A DNA stretch of 64,000 nucleotides from Blautia sp. (GTDB taxonomy: Bacteria > Bacillota > Clostridia > Lachnospirales > Lachnospiraceae), in assembly GCA_022769545.1 (NCBI GenBank), contig JALEJS010000005.1, positions 1 through 64,000 on the forward strand, in the 5' to 3' direction. This document shows positions 26,257 to 34,842 of this stretch, piece after piece. The position numbers and the translations under genes were made by a program. Under the pieces are notes generated by a model. The model made no database searches and had not been told where the DNA came from. It saw nothing but the letters and a program-made list of their open reading frames with translations. The stretch's first letter is position 1; every line of letters starts with the position of its first letter.

Positions 26257-26934
26257 ATGAATGAATATAAAGATCGAATTTTAAATGGTATCATAAAAGA
26301 AAATCCTACCTTTATCCTGATTCTTGGTATGTGTCCCACACTTGCCGTTACCACATCGGCGATGAACGGTGTCGGAATGGGATTGTCAACCACAGCAGTA
26401 CTGATCTTTTCCAATCTGCTGATTTCTCTTCTGAGAAATATTATTCCGGATAAGGTAAGAATTCCGGCGTACATTGTAGTCATTGCTTCACTGGTAACTG
26501 TAGTGGAGCTGGTTCTGAAGGCATATATTCCGGCGCTTTATTCCGCGCTTGGCCTGTACATCCCGCTGATCGTTGTAAACTGCATCATCCTGGGGCGTGC
26601 AGAGGCATATGCTTCCAAATCCACACCGGTGCTGGCTGTCTGTGACGGTATCGGAATGGGTCTTGGCTTTACCATCGCACTGACCCTGATCGGTATATTA
26701 AGAGAGCTGATCGGTGCAGGCTCCTTCTTCGGAATGAACATTATGCCTTCCGCATATCAGCCGGTGGCAATCTTTGTCAAGGCACCCGGAGCATTTATTG
26801 TTCTGGGAGGCATCATCGCCGTGATGAATGGTCTGAAGATCAAGAACAACAGCAGCAAGAAGGTGGAAGGCTGTTCCGGTGACTGCTGCAGCTGTGGTTC
26901 TTCTGACTGCTCGGACGCAAAAAAGAAAAAATAA
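26257..26934 (+). CDS. rnfE: Rnf complex subunit E
   Basis: A 225-aa membrane protein with about six helices and the RnfE/NqrD segments NPTFILILGMCPTLAVT and YIPLIVVNCIILGRAEAYASK; pairs with RnfA in the membrane core. The C-terminus is unusual: about 25 residues rich in Cys and Lys (EGCSGDCCSCGSSDCSDA then KKKK), which could bind a metal. Confidence 0.92.
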   Translation: MNEYKDRILNGIIKENPTFILILGMCPTLAVTTSAMNGVGMGLSTTAVLIFSNLLISLLRNIIPDKVRIPAYIVVIASLVTVVELVLKAYIPALYSALGLYIPLIVVNCIILGRAEAYASKSTPVLAVCDGIGMGLGFTIALTLIGILRELIGAGSFFGMNIMPSAYQPVAIFVKAPGAFIVLGGIIAVMNGLKIKNNSSKKVEGCSGDCCSCGSSDCSDAKKKK

Positions 26935-26946
26935 GGAGGGGTTATC

Positions 26947-27522
26947 ATGTCTGAAATGGTTTTGATATTTGTGGGTGCAGCACTGGTGAATAACGTTGTA
27001 CTCAGTCAGTTTTACGGTTTGTGCCCGTTCCTTGGTGTGTCCAAGCAGATTAAAACAGCAGCAAGTATGGGCGTTGCCATCATCTTCGTAATTACCATCG
27101 CTTCGGCGGTCTGCAGTGTGATCTATACGTATCTGCTGACACCGCTGGATCTGCAGTTCCTGCAGACGATCGTGTTTATTCTGGTAATTGCGGGACTGGT
27201 TCAGTTTGTGGAAATGTTCCTTAAGAAAAACAGCCCTGCACTGTTCCAGGCGCTGGGTGTATATCTTCCCCTGATCACCACCAACTGTGCGGTTCTTGGC
27301 GTTGCCCTGACAAACGTACAGAAGGAATATTCTTTTGTTCCGAGTGTGGTGAATGGTCTTGGCACATCCGTCGGCTTCACCATTTCCATCGTAATTCTGG
27401 CGGGAATTCGTGAACGTATGGAAAACAACAATATCATTGCACCGTTAAAGGGAATGCCCATCGTTCTGTTTGCAGCGGCACTGATGGCAATCGCATTTAA
27501 CGGATTTGCCGGTCTGATTTAA
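26947..27522 (+). CDS. rnfA: Rnf complex subunit A
   Basis: A 191-aa membrane protein of six helices, homologous to RnfE. Shows VNNVVLSQFYGLCPFLGVSK and YLPLITTNCAVLGVAL, the two inverted half-repeats with the cysteines that hold the shared intramembrane iron-sulfur centre in Rnf/Nqr. 12-base gaps on both sides. Confidence 0.95.
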   Translation: MSEMVLIFVGAALVNNVVLSQFYGLCPFLGVSKQIKTAASMGVAIIFVITIASAVCSVIYTYLLTPLDLQFLQTIVFILVIAGLVQFVEMFLKKNSPALFQALGVYLPLITTNCAVLGVALTNVQKEYSFVPSVVNGLGTSVGFTISIVILAGIRERMENNNIIAPLKGMPIVLFAAALMAIAFNGFAGLI

Positions 27523-27533
27523 GGAGGGAGATT

Positions 27534-28328
27534 ATGGTAACATCAATTCTGATAACGGCCCTTGTTGTGGGCGCGGTTGGACTGATCATAGGTTTTCTCC
27601 TGGTTACAGCCGGAGAAAAATTCAAGGTTCAGGTAGATGAGAGAGAAGCTGCAGTCCGGGCGGAGCTTCCCGGAAACAACTGCGGCGGCTGCGGCTATCC
27701 GGGTTGTGACGGTCTTGCGGCAGCAATCGTGAAAGGCGATGCTCCCACAAATGCATGTCCGGTAGGCGGAGCAGTGGTAGGAGCAAAGATCAGTGCCATC
27801 ATGGGTGTGGCATCTGAGGATCTGGGAAAACGTGTGGCATTTGTCCGCTGTTCCGGTGACTGCAATTCAGCAGTGTCTGACTGTAAGTACATCGGTATTC
27901 AGGACTGTCGTGCGGCAGCAGTCGTTCCAGGCAAAGGTGCAAAACGCTGTATCAACGGCTGCCGGGGCTACGGCTCCTGTATCACGGTTTGTAAATTCGA
28001 TGCGATTCACGTGGAGAACGGTGTTGCAGTGGTGAATCCTCTGAACTGTGTGGGATGCGGAAAATGTGTGCAGGCCTGCCCGAACGGACTGATCACCTTG
28101 ATTCCGGAACATACGGCATACATGGTTGCCTGCAGCTCTCAGGAGAAAGGAAAAGCGGTGAAGGAATCCTGTTCGGCAGGATGTATCGGCTGTACCTTAT
28201 GTACGAAGCAGTGTGAATACGGTGCCATTTCCATGAATGGAAATGTATCGGTGATCGATCCTGACAAGTGTCAGGCATGTGGAAAATGTGCGGAGAAATG
28301 TCCGGTTAAGGTCATCCGCAAGCGATAG
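27534..28328 (+). CDS. rnfB: Rnf complex subunit B (ferredoxin-like)
   Basis: A 264-aa protein with one N-terminal membrane helix, then the CGGCGYPGC four-cysteine Fe-S domain and several ferredoxin-type clusters (CINGCRGYGSC, CVGCGKCVQACP, CIGCTLCTKQC, CQACGKCAEKCP). Entry point for electrons from reduced ferredoxin. Last gene of the rnf operon proper. Confidence 0.95.
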   Translation: MVTSILITALVVGAVGLIIGFLLVTAGEKFKVQVDEREAAVRAELPGNNCGGCGYPGCDGLAAAIVKGDAPTNACPVGGAVVGAKISAIMGVASEDLGKRVAFVRCSGDCNSAVSDCKYIGIQDCRAAAVVPGKGAKRCINGCRGYGSCITVCKFDAIHVENGVAVVNPLNCVGCGKCVQACPNGLITLIPEHTAYMVACSSQEKGKAVKESCSAGCIGCTLCTKQCEYGAISMNGNVSVIDPDKCQACGKCAEKCPVKVIRKR

Positions 28329-28337
28329 GAGACTGGG

Positions 28338-28367
28338 ACAGGGGAAAACAGCAGGGTTTTCCCCTGT
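28338..28367 (+). promoter_or_regulatory. perfect 11-bp hairpin between rnfB and apbE
   Basis: ACAGGGGAAAA (28338-28348) and TTTTCCCCTGT (28357-28367) pair exactly around an 8-base loop. No T run follows, so it is unlikely to be an efficient terminator; it may be an RNA-processing or stability element that sets apbE expression, and it leaves little room for a ribosome site before ATG 28376/28382. Confidence 0.55.
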
Positions 28368-28375
28368 TGTCGTAA

Positions 28376-29365
28376 ATGCAGATGAAAAAAACAAAAGTAG
28401 TATCCGTGCTGGCGGGGATTCTGATTCTCTGTCTGCTGTCAGGGCTGCGGAACGGAAAAAAAGAATATTCCAGACAGACGCTCTATTTTGACACGGTGAT
28501 TTCTGTGAGCTTTTATGCCGGAAGAAACGGCGGGGAACTGATGGATCACTGCATGGAAATGTGTGAGGAATTTGAGCGCATTTTCAGCAGAACAGATGAG
28601 AACAGTGAACTGTATGCAGTCAATCACAGAAGCACAAATCGTGTGAAGGTTTCGGATGAGATCCGGGAGCTGACAGAAAAAGGTCTGGAATATTATGCGC
28701 TGTCCGGGGGAAAATTTGACATTACCATTGCTCCTCTTTCGGATCTGTGGGATTTTAAGAGTGAGGATGCCGCAGTGCCTGCAGAAGCTAAGATCCGGGA
28801 GGCGCAAAAAAAGGTGGGTGCCGACCGTGTCCATATCGACGGCGAGGAGCTTGTCTTTGACAGGGACGATACCATGATCGATCTTGGGGCACTGGTCAAA
28901 GGATATGCGGCAGATTGTATGAAGGAATATCTTACCGGGGAAGGTGTCACTTCCGGCCTGATCAATCTGGGCGGAAATGTTCTGACCATCGGCAGCAAGC
29001 CGGGCGGGAAAAAGTGGAATATCGGGATTCAGAAGCCATTTGGAACGCATGACCAGACTGCAGACGTGGTCGCTGTGGAGGATCAGACGGTGGTTTCTTC
29101 CGGGATTTATGAGAGATATTTTGAGCAGGACGGAAAGATATACCATCACATTCTGGATCCGGATACGGGATATCCGGTGGACAATGATATAGAAGGAATA
29201 TCCGTGATCTGCGATTCCTCTCTGGAAGGGGATGCCATGAGTACCACCTGCCTCCTTCTGGGGGTATCCGGTGCGGAAGCATTTCTGAGGGAGAGAGAGG
29301 GTGTGGAAGGGATTCTGATCACCAGAGATTCGGAAATCATTCATACAGGTGAATCAAATGAATAA
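28376..29365 (+). CDS. apbE: FAD:protein FMN transferase (ApbE family)
   Basis: A 329-aa protein (ATG 28376 or 28382). The N-terminal segment VVSVLAGILILCLLSGL is a signal/anchor; no clear lipobox. Shows the ApbE core: FDTVISVSFYAG, SELYAVNH, GKFDITIAPLSDLWDF, MIDLGALVKGYAADCM, GLINLGGNVLTIGSKP, and HHILDPDTGYPVDNDI (Mg-binding). It transfers FMN from FAD to Thr in RnfD and RnfG outside the membrane, consistent with its place after rnfB. Confidence 0.92.
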   Translation: MQMKKTKVVSVLAGILILCLLSGLRNGKKEYSRQTLYFDTVISVSFYAGRNGGELMDHCMEMCEEFERIFSRTDENSELYAVNHRSTNRVKVSDEIRELTEKGLEYYALSGGKFDITIAPLSDLWDFKSEDAAVPAEAKIREAQKKVGADRVHIDGEELVFDRDDTMIDLGALVKGYAADCMKEYLTGEGVTSGLINLGGNVLTIGSKPGGKKWNIGIQKPFGTHDQTADVVAVEDQTVVSSGIYERYFEQDGKIYHHILDPDTGYPVDNDIEGISVICDSSLEGDAMSTTCLLLGVSGAEAFLREREGVEGILITRDSEIIHTGESNE

Positions 29366-29735
29366 AAAAACACGCAACACAGCAGTGCTGGTGATACTGC
29401 TGCTTTCGATTTCTGCGGCAGGTCTGCTGGTACGTTATATACAGGGTCAAAAGACAGGCGCATATGCAGTGCTCACGAAAGCAGGAGAAGTTCTGTATCG
29501 ACTGCCGCTGTCCGGAGAATGTCAGCTGACGGTGGGAGAAAAGACCGGGGGATACAATCGTGTGGTGCTTCAGGACGGAGAAATCTCCGTCACAGATGCA
29601 GACTGTCCCAATCATGACTGCATCCGCCAGGGGGCGATCAAAGATCCCGGCCAGGTAATCGCCTGTCTTCCCCATGACCTGATCATCACCATAGAATCCG
29701 ATGATGAGAACACTGTGGATTCCTCTGCATGGTAA
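29358..29735 (+). CDS. NusG domain II-containing protein
   Basis: A 125-aa protein from ATG 29358, overlapping the end of apbE. One N-terminal membrane helix (NTAVLVILLLSISAAGLLVRYI) and an extracellular beta-rich NusG-II-like domain with DADCPNHDCIRQGAIKDPGQVIACLPHDLIIT. Two cysteines flank His-Asp, suggesting a disulfide or metal site. Members often neighbour ApbE and Gx transporter genes; the function is unknown but probably tied to redox/flavin or isoprenoid membrane biology. Confidence 0.85.
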   Translation: MNKKTRNTAVLVILLLSISAAGLLVRYIQGQKTGAYAVLTKAGEVLYRLPLSGECQLTVGEKTGGYNRVVLQDGEISVTDADCPNHDCIRQGAIKDPGQVIACLPHDLIITIESDDENTVDSSAW

Positions 29736-29826
29736 ATCCAGAGGAAATGGTGGAAAGATAGAATGATTTTCTGGCTGGTGGAAACGTGCAGATTTCAACA
29801 TGCAGTCAAACGACTATGCCTGGAAA

Positions 29827-29868
29827 AACAGATCAGGGACGGCGTGTGCACCGTCCCTGATCTGTTTT
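29827..29868 (+). terminator. perfect 16-bp hairpin between the rnf/apbE genes and the next locus
   Basis: AACAGATCAGGGACGG (29827-29842) and CCGTCCCTGATCTGTT (29851-29866) pair fully around 8 bases. TTTT follows on the plus strand and AAAAA precedes the left arm, so it may terminate in both directions. It lies only 34 bases before ATG 29901 and I see no promoter in between, so it could also be part of that gene's leader. Confidence 0.7.
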
Positions 29869-29900
29869 GTCGAAAAGAACTCTTTTGAAAAGGTAAAAAA

Positions 29901-30863
29901 ATGAATAAGAGAGTACTGAGTATTTTAGTAGCAGCAAGTGTAACAGCGGTAAGCGGACTTTGTGCGACTGCAGTTTCTGCAGAAGAAACAGAGGAAAAAA
30001 CAATCAAAATCGGTTTTTCTTCGAAAGATAATTCCGATATCTTCGTGGCAGCGATCGCAGACGCAGCACAGAAAAAAGCAGAAGAAATGGGTGTAGAGCT
30101 GCTGATGAATGATGCGAACGGTGATGTAAACAAACAGATCAACGACTGCGAAACCATGATCGTAGCCGGTGTTGATGCACTGATCGTTATTCCGCAGAGT
30201 ATTGAAGGAAGTGCTCCGGTTGTACAGATGGCAAATGATGCCGGTGTTCCGATTATCATTGATAACGGTGATATTGCAGATAAAAACTACACAGCATTTG
30301 TAGGATGTACCGATCAGGAATCTGGTGAATTGCTTGGTCAGTGGTTTATGGATAACATGGAAGAGGGATCCAAAGTTTGTATCATGGAAGGACCGATGGG
30401 TGGTTCCGGACAGGTTGGAAGAATGAATGGATTTCTTGAAGTGGGAATGATCGATTATTTTGATGTACTTTCTACGCAGACCGCAAACTGGAAACGTGAA
30501 GAAGCAGTTGCTCTTGCGGAAGACTGGCTGGTAACTTATGGAGAAGATCTGAAAGCAATCATCTGTGAGAACGATGATGAAGCATTAGGTGCACTTTCCG
30601 TTTGTAAAGCAACTGGAAGAACAGACATCTTAATTGGTGGTGTAGACGGTCTGGATGAAGCAGTAGAAGCAGTGAAAAACGGTGAAATGGGTGTGACGAT
30701 CCTTCAGGACTCCAAAGGACAGGGAGAAAAAGGTGTCGAAGTTGCAGTTGCGGCAGCAAGAGGAGAAGAAGTTCCTTATGATACCAGAATCCCGTTTATC
30801 CCGATCACAAAAGACAATGTAGATGCATATCTTGAAGGCGGTGTAGACGCTATTACAAAATAA
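29901..30863 (+). CDS. CUT2-type sugar-binding protein (first of the Tm-1/PEP-hydrolase locus)
   Basis: A 320-aa exported protein with a 28-residue Sec signal peptide ending AVSA-E; no lipobox cysteine at the cleavage site. Type-1 binding fold: IKIGFSSKDNSDIFVAAIAD, IVIPQSIEGSAPVV, AGVPIIIDNGDI, EGPMGGSGQVGRMNGFLE, IICENDDEALGAL, GGVDGLDEAVEAV. The ribosome site (GAAAAGG) is modest. It lies upstream of the LacI regulator and ABC genes; a terminator follows it, so it is a separate transcript unit. Confidence 0.88.
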   Translation: MNKRVLSILVAASVTAVSGLCATAVSAEETEEKTIKIGFSSKDNSDIFVAAIADAAQKKAEEMGVELLMNDANGDVNKQINDCETMIVAGVDALIVIPQSIEGSAPVVQMANDAGVPIIIDNGDIADKNYTAFVGCTDQESGELLGQWFMDNMEEGSKVCIMEGPMGGSGQVGRMNGFLEVGMIDYFDVLSTQTANWKREEAVALAEDWLVTYGEDLKAIICENDDEALGALSVCKATGRTDILIGGVDGLDEAVEAVKNGEMGVTILQDSKGQGEKGVEVAVAAARGEEVPYDTRIPFIPITKDNVDAYLEGGVDAITK

Positions 30864-30940
30864 GAATCAACAAATGGGAATGGCGAAGAACAGCTGATTT
30901 GTCAGCTATATAAGCGTGACCTCCTGGTTTTGGGTAAAAA

Positions 30941-30979
30941 AGAGAAGATTTCCGGATTTGCGGATCTCTTCTTTTTTTT
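30941..30979 (+). terminator. terminator after the first binding-protein gene
   Basis: AGAGAAGAT (30941-30949) pairs with ATCTCTTCT (30964-30972), followed by a long T run. The rest of the 250-base gap holds the promoter of the LacI gene. Confidence 0.75.
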
Positions 30980-31046
30980 ATTTCATAGGAAATTCCTCCG
31001 TATGGAAAACGATGTAACATTTTCGGGGACACTTCAATCTTTTTTA

Positions 31047-31076
31047 TTGCATTACTTGCAGTTGTTATGCTAATAT
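31047..31076 (+). promoter_or_regulatory. promoter of the LacI-family regulator gene
   Basis: TTGCAT (31047-31052) and TAATAT (31071-31076) are separated by 18 bases with TGC before the -10 box. Confidence 0.55.
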
Positions 31077-31115
31077 TAGCTATGAAAAGCAAAGGTTAAG
31101 GAGAGAGATTGCGCT

Positions 31116-32117
31116 ATGTCGAACGTTAAAAGAGGCGGTATTACATTGGATGATATTGCAAGAGAGACAGGGCTTTCGAAATTTTCTGTCTCAAGAGCGG
31201 TGTCCGGAAAAAACGGAGTCAGTGAGGAGACCAGAAAGCGGGTTCTCGAGGCCTGCGATCGGCTTGGATATGAACGTAAGGCATCGAAAAATTCCTCAAA
31301 GAAATATGTGCTGTTGATCCTTCCGAGGCATGATTCACAGGACAACAGCTTTTGGATGAAGGTGATTGTGGGGATTGAGAATGGTTTGACTCGCCAGGGA
31401 TATTCCCTTCATTTGAAGGTGGTATCCGATAAAGAGGATGAAATGACGAGTGTGGAGGCGCAGGAGGCAGCCGGTATCCTGTTTGTGGGATACAAAAGTC
31501 TGCCGTATGTGGATAAGCTTGCCGTATACAATAAGCCCATGCTGATCCTTACATACCCGCCATATAATCTGTTCCCGTATGATACCATGCATTTTGCGGA
31601 TCGGGAGGGGGCATGTGCACTGTGCGAATATCTGATCAACAATGGGCATAAAAGAATCGGGTTTTACGGCTCTTTGGAACGCCCTTCTATGAAATACCGG
31701 TTTAACGGTATTCTTGAAACGGTAAACCGTATGGGTGCAGAGCTGACGCATGTATGGGATATGGAGAGCTATCTGAATTCGTTTGAAATGATTGAAGAAT
31801 TAAAACGAATGAAGGAAGACAACACATTGCCGTCGGCGATTGTGTGCAGCACGGACAAATATGCGCAGTCGCTGCTGATTATGCTGAACAGTATTGGGCT
31901 GACGGTTCCGCAGGAGGTTTCGGTTACGGGATTTAACAGTGATTTTGATGAAGCGCAGTCGATTCCGCTGACGAGTATCGGGTACAGCAGACGGAAATAT
32001 GGCATTCAGGTGGCAGATAATCTGCTGGCGAAAATCAATAATCCGGGACGCGCGGTGGTTTCGATGTCGGTCATTCCGAAGCTGGTGATCGGTGCAACAA
32101 CAAAAAGCATTCTTTGA
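31116..32117 (+). CDS. LacI-family transcriptional regulator
   Basis: A 333-aa protein. N-terminal helix-turn-helix and hinge: ITLDDIARETGLSKFSVSRAVSGKNGVSEETRKRV, about residues 8-55. The C-terminal periplasmic-binding-like effector domain runs from about residue 65 (VLLILPRHDSQDN) to SMSVIPKLVIGATT. A probable repressor of the flanking transport/catabolic genes, with the transported compound or a derivative as effector (inference). A terminator follows, so the ABC operon has its own promoter. Confidence 0.92.
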   Translation: MSNVKRGGITLDDIARETGLSKFSVSRAVSGKNGVSEETRKRVLEACDRLGYERKASKNSSKKYVLLILPRHDSQDNSFWMKVIVGIENGLTRQGYSLHLKVVSDKEDEMTSVEAQEAAGILFVGYKSLPYVDKLAVYNKPMLILTYPPYNLFPYDTMHFADREGACALCEYLINNGHKRIGFYGSLERPSMKYRFNGILETVNRMGAELTHVWDMESYLNSFEMIEELKRMKEDNTLPSAIVCSTDKYAQSLLIMLNSIGLTVPQEVSVTGFNSDFDEAQSIPLTSIGYSRRKYGIQVADNLLAKINNPGRAVVSMSVIPKLVIGATTKSIL

Positions 32118-32138
32118 AAAGTGACAGAAATGATAATC

Positions 32139-32188
32139 AAAAGGGCTGTGGATATCCGGCAAAATCCGGATATTCATAAGCCCTTTTT
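32139..32188 (+). terminator. terminator of the LacI gene
   Basis: AAAGGGCTGTGGATATCCGG pairs with CCGGATATTCATAAGCCCTTT (one short bulge), with a T run. Confidence 0.85.
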
Positions 32189-32250
32189 CAGTCTTTGTCT
32201 GTTTGGGTTGTTGCCTGCCTAACAAACATAAAATTAGGTTTAATATTTAG

Positions 32251-32280
32251 TTGACTACAAACCAAATATAATGCTATTAT
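32251..32280 (+). promoter_or_regulatory. promoter of the ABC/Tm-1/PEP-hydrolase operon
   Basis: TTGACT (32251-32256) and TATTAT (32275-32280) are separated by 18 bases. The surrounding AT-rich stretch (ATTAGG...TAATATTTAG) is weakly dyadic and could hold the LacI operator, but no clean CG-centred palindrome is seen. Confidence 0.65.
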
Positions 32281-32311
32281 ATTAGGCATAAGGAGAGACG
32301 GAGGTAAAGAA

Positions 32312-33832
32312 ATGAGTAGAGAACCCATCCTGCAAGTTTCAAATATAAAAAAATCCTTTAACGGTGTTGAGGTTCTTCATAATGTCAGTCTTTCGATATA
32401 TCCGGGAGAAGTAACAGCGCTTGTCGGCGAAAACGGAGCCGGAAAATCAACGCTGATGAAGATTCTTATGGGGGAATACAGGGCTGATGGCGGAGAGATG
32501 ATATTCGAGGGAAAGAAAGTATTCTTTGAAAACCCGCATCAGGCACTGGCAAAAGGTCTTTCTATGGTGTTTCAGGAGATGTCTCCGTTTCCGCATATGA
32601 CGGTTGCGCAGAATATGTTTGTCGGGCGTGAACCGCATAAGGGAATTCTGATCGACCGCAAAGCGCAGAGAACGAAAGCAAAAGAAATACTCCGTGATCT
32701 GAATATCCATCTGGATGTCAATGAAAAAGTGGGAAATCTCACGGTGTCAGAAATGCAGCTTCTTGAGATTGCCAAAGCGGTATCCAACAACTCGAAAATC
32801 GTTATCATGGATGAGCCGTCGTCCGCACTCTCGGAAAATGAAGTAAATTTGTTGTTCAAAACGATACATGACCTTACGCAGCGAGGTGTGGCGATCATTT
32901 ATATCAGCCACAAGCTGGATGAGCTCAGTCAGATCGCAGATCATGTATGTGTATTACGAGACGGAAGTATCATCAGCAGCCGGCCGATCGCGGAAGTGAA
33001 ACGAAATGTCATAATCAGTGAAATGGTCGGGCGGAGTATTGATGATGTATACCCTCATATCGAGAAGGAAATCGGAGAGGTTGTGCTGGAAGTGGAAAAT
33101 CTGGAACTTCGGAATGTCATCCACAACGTATCGTTTTCGTTGAGAAGAGGGGAGATTTTAGGGATTGCAGGAATTGTCGGAGCAGGACGTACAGAGCTTG
33201 TATCCACGCTTTTTGGAATTACTCCTCCGACAGGAGGAATGATTCGCCTGAATGGGAAAGAAATCAAAATAAAAAATCCGCGCAATGCGATCGCGAATCA
33301 TTTTGCATTAATTCCGGAAGACCGTGCAAGAGATGGATTGAACCTGATCAGCTCCATACAGTCAAATATGACCATGACCGTTCTGGATAAAACAAACCGG
33401 GCAAAAATTCTGTCAAATAACAAAGAAGCTGCAAAACTCACAGATAAAATGATTCAGGCACTGAAGATCAAATGCAACAGCAAAAATCAGAGAGCCGGTT
33501 CATTATCCGGTGGAAATCAGCAGAAGATCGTAGTCGGAAAATGGCTTTTGACAGATCCGAACATCATTTTTCTTGACGAGCCCACGCGGGGAATCGATGT
33601 CGGGGCAAAATATGAAATTTATCAGTTGATCCTGAATATGGCCAGAGAAGGCAAATCCATTATCATGATTTCTTCCGAAATGCCGGAGCTTCTGGGAATA
33701 TGTGACCGAATCATTGTTATGAGAGACGGACATATCTCCGGAGAGCTGAGTAAAGAAGAGGCAAATCAGGAAGCAATTATGCAGATCATTGTGAACGATA
33801 GTAATCAGGAGGCTAATAAGAATGGAAAATAG
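32312..33832 (+). CDS. CUT2 sugar ABC transporter ATPase
   Basis: A 506-aa protein of two fused ATPase domains. Domain 1: Walker A GENGAGKST, MVFQEMSPFPHMTVAQNMFVGRE, signature-like NLTVSEMQLLEIAKA, Walker B VIMDEPSSAL. Domain 2: altered Walker A GIVGAGRTE, IPEDRARDGL, signature LSGGNQQKI. Overlaps the permease gene by 11 bases. Drives import of the substrate captured by the two binding proteins in the locus. Confidence 0.92.
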   Translation: MSREPILQVSNIKKSFNGVEVLHNVSLSIYPGEVTALVGENGAGKSTLMKILMGEYRADGGEMIFEGKKVFFENPHQALAKGLSMVFQEMSPFPHMTVAQNMFVGREPHKGILIDRKAQRTKAKEILRDLNIHLDVNEKVGNLTVSEMQLLEIAKAVSNNSKIVIMDEPSSALSENEVNLLFKTIHDLTQRGVAIIYISHKLDELSQIADHVCVLRDGSIISSRPIAEVKRNVIISEMVGRSIDDVYPHIEKEIGEVVLEVENLELRNVIHNVSFSLRRGEILGIAGIVGAGRTELVSTLFGITPPTGGMIRLNGKEIKIKNPRNAIANHFALIPEDRARDGLNLISSIQSNMTMTVLDKTNRAKILSNNKEAAKLTDKMIQALKIKCNSKNQRAGSLSGGNQQKIVVGKWLLTDPNIIFLDEPTRGIDVGAKYEIYQLILNMAREGKSIIMISSEMPELLGICDRIIVMRDGHISGELSKEEANQEAIMQIIVNDSNQEANKNGK

Positions 33833-34823
33833 TAAAAAAGTGGACATCAAAAGGATCATATCAAAAGGCGGCATCGTTTTTGTGCTCCTGGGCCTGATCG
33901 TATTGTGGTCATGTCTGTCCAAATCATTCCTGACCGTCAATAATCTGCTTCTGATTATGAAGCAGGTCAGTCTGTACAGTATTCTGACAATTGGGATGAC
34001 GGTTGTATTGATTACGGGAGGAATTGATCTTTCGGTTGGGTCGATCGTGGCAATGGGTGCAGTGATTGCCGCGCATTATTGTTCCGGTGATTACATTGAT
34101 ATGCCGCTGATCGTACCGATCCTGCTTTCGATCGGTGTCGGTCTGCTTTGCGGTCTGATCAATGGTATCGGGGTTGCGTTCTGCAGAGTACCTGCATTTA
34201 TTATGACAATGTGCATGATGCTTGCCGCCAGAGGTGCAGCCTATGTTTATACAAATGCAAAAGCAATTTTCAATCTGAATGAAAAGTTTACAGAGATTGC
34301 GAACGGTTTTCTGGGAAGGACATTTGACGAGAGTGGTGTGGTTGTTAATTATGGGATCCCCTATATGGTGTTTTATTTCCTGATTGCCGTTGTTGCAGGT
34401 ATATTTATCCTGCATGCGACAACCTACGGACAGAGGCTTTATGCAATCGGAGGAAACAAAAACGCGGCGCGATATTCCGGAATCGACACGAAATTACTGG
34501 AGTGTTCTGCATATGTGATCAGCGGCATCTGTTCCGGAATCGTGGGATTCCTTATGGCCAGCCGGATCTCTTCCGGCAATGCAAACTCGGCAGACGGCTA
34601 TGAAATGACAGTCATATCTGCATCTGTCATTGGAGGGGTATCACTTTCGGGTGGCGTCGGAACGATGTATGGCGCTATGATCGGCGTATTGATCGTTGGT
34701 GTTATCAGTAACGGTATGGATATTTTAGGTATCAACACGTACTATCAGAAGATCTTAAATGCTGTCATTATCTTTGTGGCGGTATTCATTGATGTACGTG
34801 CAAATGATAAAAAAGAAAAATAA
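33822..34823 (+). CDS. CUT2 sugar ABC transporter permease
   Basis: A 333-aa membrane protein, about nine helices, ATG 33822 within the ATPase 3' end with AGGAGG upstream. Family segments: VLITGGIDLSVGSIVAM, RVPAFIMTMCMMLAARGAA, VIGGVSLSGGVGTMYGAMIG. Forms the transport channel with the preceding ATPase. Confidence 0.92.
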   Translation: MENSKKVDIKRIISKGGIVFVLLGLIVLWSCLSKSFLTVNNLLLIMKQVSLYSILTIGMTVVLITGGIDLSVGSIVAMGAVIAAHYCSGDYIDMPLIVPILLSIGVGLLCGLINGIGVAFCRVPAFIMTMCMMLAARGAAYVYTNAKAIFNLNEKFTEIANGFLGRTFDESGVVVNYGIPYMVFYFLIAVVAGIFILHATTYGQRLYAIGGNKNAARYSGIDTKLLECSAYVISGICSGIVGFLMASRISSGNANSADGYEMTVISASVIGGVSLSGGVGTMYGAMIGVLIVGVISNGMDILGINTYYQKILNAVIIFVAVFIDVRANDKKEK

Positions 34824-34842
34824 AAAAAGGAGAGAAAGAAAC

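Noticed and set aside
32221-32280. LacI operator in the ABC operon promoter
   Set aside because: Only weak AT-rich dyads are visible, without a CG-centred palindrome; I could not define an operator.
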